Shown here: positions 1-7,232 of the stretch, piece by piece | Layout: each line of letters opens with the position of its first letter | Numbering within the stretch: position 1 is the first letter of the stretch | Source of the DNA: Betaproteobacteria bacterium | Lineage (GTDB): Bacteria > Pseudomonadota > Gammaproteobacteria > Burkholderiales > Ferrovaceae | Assembly (NCBI GenBank): GCA_028870615.1 | Contig: JAGWPH010000060.1 | Location: 1-7,427, forward strand | Reading direction: 5' to 3' | Length of the DNA: 7,427 bases | Notes under the pieces: generated by a model | The model's input: the letters and a program-made list of their open reading frames with translations, nothing else | What the model was told of the DNA's origin: nothing | Databases searched by the model: none | Translations under genes and position numbers: made by a program

Positions 1-1
1 C

Positions 2-1096
2 GGCGTCGGGATTGTGGCAGTGAGCTTTGCGCTGGCCGTTGGACAATTCGTCTGGGGGGCTTCGCAACCTATGTTCGGTTTGCTGGCTGAGCGCATCGGT
101 CCTTTCAGGGTGATGGTGCTGGGTGCCGTGCTGATGGCGCTGGGCCTGGCACTGGCTGCCTTATGGCACTCCCCGGTGGGCCTCACGCTCACGCTGGGCA
201 TTCTTGTTTCGGCTGGAGCGGGAGCAGGCAGTTTTGCCCTCATGATCGCGGCAGCCGCCCGCGCGCTCGCCCCTCAACAACGCGCCTTTGCTGCCGGCTT
301 CATCAACGCAGGGGGGTCTTTTGGGCAGTTTCTCTTTGCCCCCCTGGCCCAGCTCCTGATCGCCGGATTGGGCTGGATGAGCGCTTTATGGACCCTGGCA
401 GCAGCGTCTCTCCTGACCATCCCGCTGGCCCTTGGTTTTACGGCAGTAGCGCGCCCGGTCAACACGGCCCTCTCTGCCGGCGACAGCGTACCGGCAGGGC
501 GCCAGATCCGGCTGGCCTTTCAGGATCGCAGCTATTGGTGTTTGCATGCGGGTTACTTTACCTGCGGATTTCATGTTGCCTTCCTGACCACCCACCTGCC
601 AGGCTATGCTGCGCTGTGTGGCATGCCGGAACGCGTTTCAGCCATCGCACTGGCCCTGATCGGGTTTGCCAATATTTTTGGCAGCCTGTTCGCAGGCTGG
701 CTGGGAAACAGGATGCGCATGAAGTACATCCTGTTCTGGATGTATGCCCTGCGTTCCATGATGCTTATCGTTTTTCTGCTGGCCCCCAAGACCGCAATCA
801 ACTTTTACATTTTTGGCGTGGGGATGGGAATGACCTGGCTCGCCACCGTCCCCCCTACGGCAGGTCTGGTCGGAAAATTATTCGGAACCCGCCATCTGGC
901 AACGCTTTTTGGTTTGACGCTCCTGTCCCACCAGATCGGCGGTTTTTTCGGCGCGTGGCTGGGTGGCGTTGCTTTTGCGGCAAGCGGCAATTACGACGCA
1001 CTATGGATCACCGATATCCTCCTGGCGGGGCTTGCGGCGCTGGTGAATCTGCCCATTCGGGAAGATGCGCTGACCCCCGCCCCCGCCAGATCATGA
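2..1096 (+). CDS. MFS transporter, N-terminus cut by window edge
   Basis: This is an inner-membrane permease of the major facilitator superfamily; the substrate cannot be told from sequence. The frame is open to the left edge, and a GTG at 14 is only an internal codon, because the visible protein (365 codons) begins inside an early membrane helix. Roughly 40-50 residues, including helix 1, are probably missing against the usual 400-residue family length. Counting from the codon at position 2, MFS motif A is clear at about residues 26-36 (GLLAERIGPFR). Its degenerate echo in the C-terminal half is at about 227-237 (GSLFAGWLGNR). About ten or eleven hydrophobic stretches follow one another, with a hydrophilic central loop near residues 155-175. 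A CGFHVAFLTTHLP segment starts at about residue 188. The protein ends in TGA at 1094-1096, 128 nt before cbbF. No terminator is visible after it, so read-through into the cbb operon is possible, but no functional link is implied. Confidence 0.88.
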   Translation, partial: GVGIVAVSFALAVGQFVWGASQPMFGLLAERIGPFRVMVLGAVLMALGLALAALWHSPVGLTLTLGILVSAGAGAGSFALMIAAAARALAPQQRAFAAGFINAGGSFGQFLFAPLAQLLIAGLGWMSALWTLAAASLLTIPLALGFTAVARPVNTALSAGDSVPAGRQIRLAFQDRSYWCLHAGYFTCGFHVAFLTTHLPGYAALCGMPERVSAIALALIGFANIFGSLFAGWLGNRMRMKYILFWMYALRSMMLIVFLLAPKTAINFYIFGVGMGMTWLATVPPTAGLVGKLFGTRHLATLFGLTLLSHQIGGFFGAWLGGVAFAASGNYDALWITDILLAGLAALVNLPIREDALTPAPARS

Positions 1097-1102
1097 GTAA
1101 AA

Positions 1103-1138
1103 CTTATCATCCTAATAAGAATTACTGAGTATTGCTTA
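1103..1138 (+). promoter_or_regulatory. Putative LysR-type (CbbR-like) binding region upstream of cbbF
   Basis: In the 128-nt spacer before cbbF there is a perfect inverted repeat, CTTAT (1103-1107), 7 nt, then ATAAG (1115-1119). It contains the T-N11-A core of LysR-type operators. Overlapping it, three TNA triplets lie exactly 10 bp apart: TAA (1116-1118), TGA (1126-1128) and TTA (1136-1138). This gives two overlapping TNA-N7-TNA units, the pattern described for CbbR operators. A second CTTAT is at 1135-1139. CbbR is the standard activator of cbb operons, so the location fits. TNA triplets are common in AT-rich DNA and no cbbR gene is in the window, so this is inference from motif and position. 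Confidence 0.4.
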
Positions 1139-1158
1139 TAACAAACGAGGGCTATGAT
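1132..1158 (+). promoter_or_regulatory. Weak sigma70-like promoter candidate for the cbb operon
   Basis: TTGCTT (1132-1137, a poor -35) and TATGAT (1153-1158, five of six matches to TATAAT) are separated by 15 bp. Other -10-like hexamers in the spacer are TATAAC (1137-1142) and TAAAAT (1194-1199), each without a good -35 at normal spacing. A weak -35 next to LysR-type motifs is what an activator-dependent promoter would look like. The exact start site cannot be chosen by eye. Confidence 0.25.
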
Positions 1159-1224
1159 CCGATTTGCGCGCCTTAGAAAGCGTGGCAGTAGCGTAAAATT
1201 AAAAATGTCCACTGGAGGAAATCC

Positions 1225-2292
1225 ATGCATTTGGGGCGCAAGACTTTATCCAAGTTCCTGATTGAAAATGTCAGCGGCTCCCAGGATGGCGCGGCCTTGG
1301 CTGCGCTCCTGGTCGATGTGGCCGCGGCGATCAAGGCCATTGCTGCTCTGAGCGGCAAAGGCGCGTTGGGGGGGGCGACCGGTAGCCTGGAGACCGTCAA
1401 TGTCCAGGGCGAAACACAAAAGCGCCTGGATGTCCTCTCCAATACCGCCTTCGTCAACACCTTCGAACGGGGTGGGTTGGTGGCCGGGGTGGCTTCGGAA
1501 GAGATGGACGATCCTTTTCCGATTAAACCCCCCCATACCCGTGGCCCTTTCCTGGCGATTTTTGACCCCCTGGACGGATCCTCCAATATTGATAGCAATG
1601 TCTCGGTAGGCTCCATTTTTTCTATTCTGAATGCGCCTGAAAGCGGTGAGCCCCAGACCGCCGACTATCTGCAGCCCGGTTTGAACCAAGTCGCGGCAGG
1701 TTACGCCCTGTATGGCCCCGCCACCCTGCTGGTCCTGACCGTGGGCAAAGGAACCCATGTCTTCACCCTGGATCGTGAAGTGGGCAACTTCATTCTGACC
1801 AGTCCCAACATCCAGATCCCGGCTGACACCAGCGAATTCGCCATCAATACCTCCAATGAACGGTTCTGGGAACCGCCCATCACGCGCTATGTCAATGAAT
1901 GCAAGGCTGGCAAAACGGGGCCGCGCGAGCGCGATTTCAACATGCGCTGGATCGCCTCCATGGTGGCCGAAGTCCATCGTATCCTGATGCGCGGTGGCAT
2001 TTTCATGTACCCACGCGATACCAAGGACGTTACCAAACCCGGCCGCCTGCGTCTTATGTACGAAGCCAACCCCATGGGCTTCATCGTAGAGCAGGCAGGA
2101 GGACGCGCCAGCACCGGACGTGAACGCATCATGGAGATCGTCCCCAGCGAAATTCACCAACGTGTTCCCGTGATTCTGGGTTCGCGCAATGAAGTCGATC
2201 GCCTCGTCCGCTATCACCATGAATGCGACGCCGGCACAGACACCCCCTACGAGTCGCCCCTCTTTAACGAGCGCGGGCTGTACCGCTCCTGA
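1225..2292 (+). CDS. cbbF: Class I fructose-1,6-bisphosphatase
   Basis: The enzyme hydrolyses fructose-1,6-bisphosphate to fructose-6-phosphate and phosphate in the cytoplasm, supplying the regenerative arm of the CBB cycle and gluconeogenesis. The 355-residue length is normal for the family. Metal-binding acidic residues are in place: the EEMD segment (residues 92-95), the signature DPLDGSSN (114-121) with both aspartates, and Glu280 in [16 protein letters not shown] (257-263) and EQAGG (289-293) are further family landmarks. The cysteine-bearing redox loop of the chloroplast enzyme is not evident, so light/thioredoxin-type control is not expected. The ATG at 1225 is supported by GGAGG at 1214-1218, six bases upstream. 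It is the first gene of the operon, 27 nt before cbbP. Two homopolymer runs (G8 at 1368-1375, C7 at 1528-1534) lie inside the gene but the frame is intact. Activity on sedoheptulose-1,7-bisphosphate is possible but not shown by sequence. The cbb symbol rests on context; fbp would be the housekeeping name. Confidence 0.96.
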   Translation: MHLGRKTLSKFLIENVSGSQDGAALAALLVDVAAAIKAIAALSGKGALGGATGSLETVNVQGETQKRLDVLSNTAFVNTFERGGLVAGVASEEMDDPFPIKPPHTRGPFLAIFDPLDGSSNIDSNVSVGSIFSILNAPESGEPQTADYLQPGLNQVAAGYALYGPATLLVLTVGKGTHVFTLDREVGNFILTSPNIQIPADTSEFAINTSNERFWEPPITRYVNECKAGKTGPRERDFNMRWIASMVAEVHRILMRGGIFMYPRDTKDVTKPGRLRLMYEANPMGFIVEQAGGRASTGRERIMEIVPSEIHQRVPVILGSRNEVDRLVRYHHECDAGTDTPYESPLFNERGLYRS

Positions 2293-2319
2293 TTTTCCCT
2301 TATTGCAGCGAGGTCCAGC

Positions 2320-3195
2320 ATGTCCCGCAAATATCCCATCATTGCCGTCACGGGTTCATCAGGCGCCGGTACCACAACGGTCATGAACAGTTTCAAACAC
2401 ATCTTCCGGCGCGAAGCGATCCATGCCCAAGTCGTGGAAGGCGACTCTTTCCATCGCTATGACCGTTTGGCCATGCGTGCCCAGATGAAGGAACAGGAGG
2501 CCCAGGGCAATAAGAATTTCAGCCATTTCGGCCCCGAGGCCAATCTGCTGGATGAGTTGGAAGCCTTGTTCAAATCCTATGCCGCATCAGGTTCCGGCAA
2601 GTACCGGAAATACCTGCATGACGCGGCAGAAGCTGCGCCGTACAAGCAGGAGCCTGGTACCTTCACCCCCTGGGAAACCATTGAGGCCAACACCGACCTG
2701 TTGTTCTACGAGGGATTGCACGGGGGATATGCCGATAACAAAATCAACGTCGCCGCCCCGGTTGACCTGCTGGTTGGCGTGGTCCCCATCATCAACCTGG
2801 AATGGATACAGAAGCTGCACCGTGACCAGAAACTGCGTGGCTATTCCCAGGAAGCGGTCACTGACGTCATTCTGCGCCGCATGCCGGATTACGTCAGTCA
2901 CATCTGTCCGCAGTTTTCCCGCACCCATGTCAATTTTCAGCGCGTCCCCACGGTGGACACTTCTAACCCGTTTATCGCCAAGGACATCCCTTCGGCAGAC
3001 GAGAGCATGGTGGTGATCCGCTTTGCCAACCCCAAAGGCATCGACTTTCCCTACCTCCTGTCCATGCTCCATGATTCCTGGATGACGCGTCCTAACACGC
3101 TGGTCATACCAGGTGGCAAAATGGGGCTTGCCATGCAGATGATCTTTACGCCAATGATTCTCAAGCTCATCGATACCAAGCGCAAATCCTTTTAA
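2320..3195 (+). CDS. cbbP: Phosphoribulokinase
   Basis: The enzyme phosphorylates ribulose-5-phosphate with ATP to ribulose-1,5-bisphosphate, the RuBisCO substrate. This step is specific to the CBB cycle, and it marks the host as an autotroph. At 291 residues it matches the short proteobacterial (class I) form rather than the longer plant/cyanobacterial form. The P-loop GSSGAGTTT is at residues 12-20. EGDSFHRYDR carries Asp42, the proposed catalytic base, with His45 and Arg49 in the sugar-phosphate site. The Walker B-like FYEGLHGG carries Glu131. These positions coincide with the numbering of the well-studied Rhodobacter sphaeroides enzyme. The ATG at 2320 has GAGG at 2310-2313 at good spacing. 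Class I enzymes are commonly activated by NADH and inhibited by AMP; whether that holds here is not visible. The stop is only 3 nt before the cbbZ start. Confidence 0.97.
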   Translation: MSRKYPIIAVTGSSGAGTTTVMNSFKHIFRREAIHAQVVEGDSFHRYDRLAMRAQMKEQEAQGNKNFSHFGPEANLLDELEALFKSYAASGSGKYRKYLHDAAEAAPYKQEPGTFTPWETIEANTDLLFYEGLHGGYADNKINVAAPVDLLVGVVPIINLEWIQKLHRDQKLRGYSQEAVTDVILRRMPDYVSHICPQFSRTHVNFQRVPTVDTSNPFIAKDIPSADESMVVIRFANPKGIDFPYLLSMLHDSWMTRPNTLVIPGGKMGLAMQMIFTPMILKLIDTKRKSF

Positions 3196-3198
3196 CCT

Positions 3199-3900
3199 AT
3201 GACCGCATTGCCTCGTTTCATCATGTTTGACCTCGACGGTACGCTGGTGGATACCGCCAGCGAAATTGCCGAATCGGTCAACCGTACCCTGGGCGAGGAA
3301 CACCTGCCAGCGCTCCCGCCTGCTCTGGTGCGTAACTGGATTGGCAAGGGAACGGCCTGGCTGTTTGGAAAAGCGCTCGAAGCCGCCACGGGCGATACCC
3401 AGATCCGTAGCTCGGCGCTCTATACGCGCCTTTATCCCCGGTTTCTCCAGAATTACGCCGACCTGACGGGCCTGTTGAGTACCCCCTACCCCGGTGTCAA
3501 AAATGCTCTGTCCAAACTCCACCAATCCGGCTGTCGCCTGGGGGTAGTCACCAACAAGGAACGTAGCCTGACCTTGCGTTTGCTGGAACGCCACGGATTA
3601 ACCAAAGCCTTTGAAGTGCTGGTGGCAGGCGGAGACACAGCCCAAGGCAAGCCCAGCCCACTGCCACTGCAGCTGGCGCTCCAACAAGCCGGGGTCAGTG
3701 CCGGAGAATCCCTGTTTATAGGTGATTCCAGCAACGATGTGCAGGCCTCGCGCAATGCGGGTGTGACCGTGTGGGTTTTCAACCACGGGTACAATCATGG
3801 TGAATCCATTGATTTGTCCGCCCCTGATGCCGTACTCGACAGTTTTGCGGAACTCACGGAGCGTCTGGGCGTGGCCCAGGCGCAACCGGCAACTCTCTAA
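3199..3900 (+). CDS. cbbZ: Phosphoglycolate phosphatase (HAD superfamily)
   Basis: The predicted enzyme dephosphorylates 2-phosphoglycolate, the toxic product of RuBisCO oxygenation, to glycolate. All four haloacid dehalogenase motifs are seen: I, FDLDGTLVDT with nucleophile Asp11 and acid/base Asp13; II, Thr118 in VVTNKE; III, Lys151 in QGKPSP; IV, GDSSND (175-180) with the metal-binding aspartates. A helical cap of about residues 20-90 sits between motifs I and II, as in the Gph/CbbZ family, and the 233-residue length is typical. The start overlaps nothing but follows the cbbP stop by only 3 nt. No convincing Shine-Dalgarno sequence precedes it, so translation is probably coupled to cbbP. 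The specificity call rests on operon context, since other HAD phosphatases share the motifs; gph is the alternative name. An in-frame ATG at 3223 would cut motif I too close to the N-terminus and was not chosen. Confidence 0.9.
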   Translation: MTALPRFIMFDLDGTLVDTASEIAESVNRTLGEEHLPALPPALVRNWIGKGTAWLFGKALEAATGDTQIRSSALYTRLYPRFLQNYADLTGLLSTPYPGVKNALSKLHQSGCRLGVVTNKERSLTLRLLERHGLTKAFEVLVAGGDTAQGKPSPLPLQLALQQAGVSAGESLFIGDSSNDVQASRNAGVTVWVFNHGYNHGESIDLSAPDAVLDSFAELTERLGVAQAQPATL

Positions 3901-3921
3901 CCTCAACACCAAGGAAAAATC

Positions 3922-4986
3922 ATGGCTCTCATCTCCCTGCGTCAATTGCTGGATCATGCCGCTGAAAACAGTTACGGTCTGCCCGCCTTCAATGTCAATA
4001 ACCTGGAGCAGATTCAAGCCATCATGGAAGCTGCCAAAGCCGTCAACAGCCCGGTGATCATGCAAGGCTCGGCGGGAGCACGCAAATATGCCGGTGAGCC
4101 TTTTTTGCGCAAGTTGATCGAAGGAGCCGTCGAGATGTATCCCGACATTCCAGTCTGTATGCACCAGGACCATGGTGCCAGCCCGTCCGTGTGCCAACGT
4201 TCCATCCGCTCCGGTTTTTCCAGCGTGATGATGGACGGCTCTCTGATGGAAGACATGAAAACCCCATCCAGCTACGAATACAACGTGCAAGTCACCCGTC
4301 AAGTGGTCGGCATGGCCCATGCAGTGGGGGTTTCCGTAGAAGGCGAATTGGGCTGTCTGGGCTCACTGGAATCCGGCATGATGGGCGAGGAAGATGGTCA
4401 CGGGTCGGACGAACAACTGAGCCACGACCAACTTCTGACCGACCCCGAGCAAGCTGCTGATTTCGTGCGTCAAACCCAGGTGGATGCCCTGGCCATCGCC
4501 ATCGGTACCAGCCATGGCGCCTACAAGTTCACCAAGGCCCCAACCGGCGATACCCTGGCGATCTGGCGCGTCAAGGAAATTCATGCCCGCATTACCAATA
4601 CGCATCTCGTCATGCATGGCTCTTCCTCCGTACCACAAGACTGGCTGGAAATCATTCGCGCCAACGGCGGCAAGATCAAGGAAACCTACGGGGTGCCGGT
4701 GGCTGAAATTGTTGAAGCCATCAAACACGGGGTGCGCAAGATCAATATCGACACAGACATCCGCCTTGCCATGACAGGGGCAATGCGCGCCCTGATGTTC
4801 AAAAATCCCGAGGAATTCGATCCACGCAAATTTCTGGCCGAAGCCCGCAAAGCGGCTATGGGCATTTGCAAGCAACGCTTTGAATCTTTTGGGAGCGCCG
4901 GGCAAGCCAGCAAAATCAAGCCCGCCTCAATGGAGTCCATGAGTGAGCGTTATGCCAGGGGTGAACTAACCCCGCACATCAACTAA
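3922..4986 (+). CDS. cbbA: Class II fructose-bisphosphate aldolase
   Basis: This zinc-dependent aldolase reversibly joins dihydroxyacetone phosphate and glyceraldehyde-3-phosphate to fructose-1,6-bisphosphate. In the CBB cycle the same type of enzyme also makes sedoheptulose-1,7-bisphosphate. The sequence has the class II landmarks: HQDHG with catalytic Asp83 and zinc ligand His84; EGELG with Glu142; GTSHGAYK with zinc ligand His198; MHGSSS with zinc ligand His232; and NIDTD (275-279) in the phosphate/substrate site. At 354 residues with an insert around residues 150-170, it fits the CbbA/FbaA long-loop type used by autotrophic proteobacteria. AAGGA at 3911-3915 lies six bases before the ATG at 3922. 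It is 21 nt after cbbZ and 31 nt before cbbT. No missing residue or frame disturbance was seen. A tagatose-bisphosphate aldolase is the main alternative in this fold, but the context argues against it. Confidence 0.96.
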   Translation: MALISLRQLLDHAAENSYGLPAFNVNNLEQIQAIMEAAKAVNSPVIMQGSAGARKYAGEPFLRKLIEGAVEMYPDIPVCMHQDHGASPSVCQRSIRSGFSSVMMDGSLMEDMKTPSSYEYNVQVTRQVVGMAHAVGVSVEGELGCLGSLESGMMGEEDGHGSDEQLSHDQLLTDPEQAADFVRQTQVDALAIAIGTSHGAYKFTKAPTGDTLAIWRVKEIHARITNTHLVMHGSSSVPQDWLEIIRANGGKIKETYGVPVAEIVEAIKHGVRKINIDTDIRLAMTGAMRALMFKNPEEFDPRKFLAEARKAAMGICKQRFESFGSAGQASKIKPASMESMSERYARGELTPHIN

Positions 4987-5017
4987 ACCCGCCAATCGCT
5001 GAGAGAGACCCTCCATC

Positions 5018-7015
5018 ATGACTGAAGGACCTTCTGCCGCTATGTACCCCCTCATGGCCAACGCCATCCGTGCGCTGGCCATGGATGCCGTACAAAAAGC
5101 CAATTCCGGCCATCCCGGAGCGCCCATGGGTATGGCTGAAATGGCCGTGGCCCTGTGGGGTCGCCACCTCAAACATAATCCCGCCAACCCTCATTGGAGC
5201 GATCGTGACCGCTTTGTGCTGTCCAATGGGCATGCTTCCATGTTGCTCTACGCCTTGCTGCATCTGACGGGCTACGACCTTCCCATGGAGCAAATCAAAC
5301 AGTTTCGACAGCTGCATAGCAAAACGCCGGGGCACCCGGAATACGGCTTGACCCCGGGTGTTGAAACCACCACGGGCCCGTTGGGACAAGGTGTCGCCAA
5401 TGCAGTGGGCATGGCCCTGGCCGAACGGATGATGGCTGAGCAATTCAACAAACCAGGACATACCCTCGTCGACCACATCACGTATGTCTTCATGGGCGAT
5501 GGCTGCATGATGGAAGGCATCAGTCACGAAGCCTGCTCCCTGGCCGGAACGCTGGGACTCAACAAACTGATCGCGTTCTGGGACGACAACGGCATTTCCA
5601 TCGACGGCCATGTGACCCCCTGGTTTGCTGAAGACACTCCGAAACGTTTTGAGGCCTACGGCTGGAATGTGATCCGCGCCGTGGACGGGCGCAATGTGGA
5701 GGCAGTCTCAAACGCCATTCTGAACGCCCGCAGCAGCAACAAACCCACCCTGATCTGCTGCAAAACGGTCATCGGACAGGGTAGCCCGAACAAGGCTGGA
5801 TCACACGACGTACATGGGTCGCCGCTCGGTGCCGATGAAATTGCCGCAGTGCGTAAGGTTCTCGGCTGGAATTACGAGCCTTTCGAAATTCCCGCAAATG
5901 TTTATCAGGCCTGGGACGCGCGGCCCCGCGGTAAAACCATGGAAGCCGAATGGAACCAGCGTTTTCTGGCTTATCAGGCCGCCTGGCCTGCTGAAGCTGC
6001 CGAGTTTACCCGCCGCATGAAGGGCGAGCTTTCTCCTCACTTTGAACTCATCGCCCTGGAATTCATTGCCCAATGTCGCGACAAGGGTGAAACCATTGCT
6101 TCGCGCAAGGCCAGCCAAAACACGCTGGAAGCCTTTGGTCCCACTTTGCCTGAATTTTTTGGGGGCTCGGCGGACCTGACCGGTTCCAACCTTACCAACT
6201 GGAGTGGTAGCAAACCCATGAAAGCCGGTCAGCCCGGCAACTACCTCAGCTATGGGGTACGCGAATTCGGCATGAGCGCCATCATGAATGGCGTGGCGCT
6301 GCATGGGGGCCTCATTCCCTATGGTGGCACTTTCCTGACCTTTTCAGACTACAGTCGCAATGCCCTGCGCATGGCAGCCTTGATGAAGATCCGCTCGATT
6401 TTCGTGTTTACTCATGATTCCATCGGCCTGGGCGAAGACGGTCCCACCCATCAATCCATCGAACATGTTTCCAGCTTGCGTCTGATTCCCCACATGGAAG
6501 TCTGGCGCCCCTGCGATACCACCGAAACAGCCGTAGCGTGGGCTGCCGCCATCCGCCGACATCATGGCCCCACCAGCCTGATTCTCAGCCGCCAGAACCT
6601 GCCCTTCCAGTCCCGTACCCCGGAACAGATTGTAGAAATCAGCCGGGGGGGCTACGTCCTGAAGGAATCCGAAGGCCTGGCCCGCGCCATCCTCATCGCC
6701 ACGGGTTCTGAAGTAGGCCTTGCCGTAGAAGCCCAGAAACTGCTGGCAGCGGAAGGGATCCCGACACGCGTCATCTCCATGCCTTCGACCTCGGTTTTTG
6801 ATCAGCAGGACGATCTGTACCGTGAATCCGTGTTGCTCCGCAACATTCCCAAAGTTGCAGTGGAAGCAGGGAGTACCGGGCTGTGGTGGAAATACGGCTG
6901 CAGCGCGGTATTGGGTATTGATACCTTCGGGGAATCGGCGCCGGCAGGGGCCCTGTTCAAGCATTTTGGATTGACTCCAGAAAATCTCGCAACAATCGTC
7001 AAAACCGTTCTCTAG
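5018..7015 (+). CDS. cbbT: Transketolase
   Basis: The enzyme moves two-carbon ketol units between sugar phosphates with thiamine diphosphate (TPP) and a divalent metal, making xylulose-5-phosphate, erythrose-4-phosphate and ribose-5-phosphate for ribulose bisphosphate regeneration. The 665-residue length is standard. The N-terminal TPP pyrophosphate domain shows [10 protein letters not shown] with His32, the GDG motif (160-162) and metal-binding Asn191 in [10 protein letters not shown]. The central pyrimidine domain shows [10 protein letters not shown], catalytic Glu416 in VREFGMS, and [14 protein letters not shown] with Asp474 and His478. A C-terminal domain follows from about residue 540. 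The ATG at 5018 has only a weak purine stretch (GAGAGA, from 5001) upstream. A second ATG at 5042 would drop eight poorly conserved residues and cannot be excluded. It is the last gene of the operon; an imperfect hairpin begins 12 nt after its TAG stop. The alternative name is tktA. Confidence 0.97.
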   Translation: MTEGPSAAMYPLMANAIRALAMDAVQKANSGHPGAPMGMAEMAVALWGRHLKHNPANPHWSDRDRFVLSNGHASMLLYALLHLTGYDLPMEQIKQFRQLHSKTPGHPEYGLTPGVETTTGPLGQGVANAVGMALAERMMAEQFNKPGHTLVDHITYVFMGDGCMMEGISHEACSLAGTLGLNKLIAFWDDNGISIDGHVTPWFAEDTPKRFEAYGWNVIRAVDGRNVEAVSNAILNARSSNKPTLICCKTVIGQGSPNKAGSHDVHGSPLGADEIAAVRKVLGWNYEPFEIPANVYQAWDARPRGKTMEAEWNQRFLAYQAAWPAEAAEFTRRMKGELSPHFELIALEFIAQCRDKGETIASRKASQNTLEAFGPTLPEFFGGSADLTGSNLTNWSGSKPMKAGQPGNYLSYGVREFGMSAIMNGVALHGGLIPYGGTFLTFSDYSRNALRMAALMKIRSIFVFTHDSIGLGEDGPTHQSIEHVSSLRLIPHMEVWRPCDTTETAVAWAAAIRRHHGPTSLILSRQNLPFQSRTPEQIVEISRGGYVLKESEGLARAILIATGSEVGLAVEAQKLLAAEGIPTRVISMPSTSVFDQQDDLYRESVLLRNIPKVAVEAGSTGLWWKYGCSAVLGIDTFGESAPAGALFKHFGLTPENLATIVKTVL

Positions 7016-7027
7016 CAAGCCTCTCAG

Positions 7028-7060
7028 GCAACATTCCCTCCTCCCGGACGGGAGTGTTGC
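7028..7060 (+). terminator. Hairpin after cbbT, possible operon end
   Basis: GCAACATTCCC (7028-7038) pairs with GGGAGTGTTGC (7050-7060) as an 11-bp stem with one T·G wobble and an 11-nt loop. A competing inner stem CTCCC/GGGAG closes a GGAC tetraloop (7041-7054). No T-run follows directly, so this is not a textbook Rho-independent terminator. A T5 run does follow a second copy of the 3' arm at 7082-7090. The structure may mark the transcript end or protect the 3' end of the mRNA. Confidence 0.5.
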
Positions 7061-7090
7061 AGCAGTACCACCCCATCCCCAGAGTGTTGC
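7052..7090 (+). repeat. 9-bp direct repeat GAGTGTTGC, two copies
   Basis: GAGTGTTGC occurs at 7052-7060 and again at 7082-7090, 30 bp apart. Both copies are complementary, with one wobble, to GCAACATTC at 7028-7036. Only the second copy is followed by TTTTT (7091-7095). The 5' arm could therefore pair with either copy, and the distal pairing would give a stem next to a U-tract. Confidence 0.6.
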
Positions 7091-7108
7091 TTTTTCGTCA
7101 CTCGAATC

Positions 7109-7137
7109 TTGACATCCATGCTTCAGAAATGGATGCT
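7109..7137 (+). promoter_or_regulatory. Candidate promoter of the cytochrome gene
   Basis: A perfect -35 hexamer TTGACA (7109-7114) is followed after 17 bp by GATGCT (7132-7137), which matches TATAAT at only three positions. If this is used, the leader to the ATG at 7233 is about 90 nt. The 217-nt spacer from 7016 and the separate function of the next gene make an independent promoter likely, but the weak -10 leaves the exact site open. Confidence 0.35.
7113..7135 (+). promoter_or_regulatory. Inverted repeat CATCCAT-N9-ATGGATG, possible operator
   Basis: CATCCAT (7113-7119) and ATGGATG (7129-7135) form a perfect 7-bp inverted repeat with a 9-nt centre. It overlaps the last bases of the TTGACA box and the following spacer, where a dimeric repressor would block RNA polymerase. 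ATGCTT is also directly repeated at 7118 and 7133. The regulator is unknown, and a transcribed hairpin is the alternative. Confidence 0.4.
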
Positions 7138-7232
7138 TACACCCTGTAGTGGCAGGTTCAGTATCAACTTGAATGCATCTGCGTCTGTTGGTTGTTTTCC
7201 TTAATAGAAAAACACTTTAGGGGGTTTTCACA

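Larger units (their letters stand above)
1225..7015 (+). other. cbbFPZAT operon (CBB-cycle regeneration genes)
   Basis: Five codirectional genes are separated by 27, 3, 21 and 31 nt. No terminator-like structure or promoter-sized gap occurs between them, so a single transcript is likely. Together they encode fructose-1,6-bisphosphatase, phosphoribulokinase, phosphoglycolate phosphatase, fructose-bisphosphate aldolase and transketolase. RuBisCO, phosphoglycerate kinase, glyceraldehyde-3-phosphate dehydrogenase, pentose-5-phosphate epimerase and cbbR are all absent from this stretch. The operon is bounded by a 128-nt spacer upstream and a 217-nt spacer downstream. Confidence 0.85.

Noticed and set aside
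14..16. GTG at 14 as the true start of the MFS gene
   Set aside because: The frame stays open to the window edge and the protein would begin in the middle of a helix just before motif A, without helix 1.
163..1128. Plus-strand open frame (321 codons) overlapping the MFS gene in another frame
   Set aside because: The peptide is rich in Pro, Arg, Cys and His without hydrophobic segments, typical of an out-of-frame shadow. The overlapping frame encodes a clear membrane transporter.
1205..1207. ATG at 1205 as an earlier start for cbbF
   Set aside because: It is out of frame with cbbF and lies upstream of the GGAGG ribosome site that fits the ATG at 1225.
1246..2220. Long minus-strand open frame (324 codons) opposite cbbF
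   Set aside because: It lies wholly opposite a gene with every FBPase signature, has no recognisable domain, and is explained by GC-rich codon use leaving the antisense frame open.
2587..3594. Long minus-strand open frame (335 codons) opposite cbbP and cbbZ
   Set aside because: It spans the junction of two well-supported genes on the other strand and its peptide shows no family motif.
7082..7103. Hairpin GAGTG-N12-CACTC with an internal T5
   Set aside because: The stem is only five base pairs with a 12-nt loop and the T-run is inside the loop, so it is unlikely to act as a terminator by itself.
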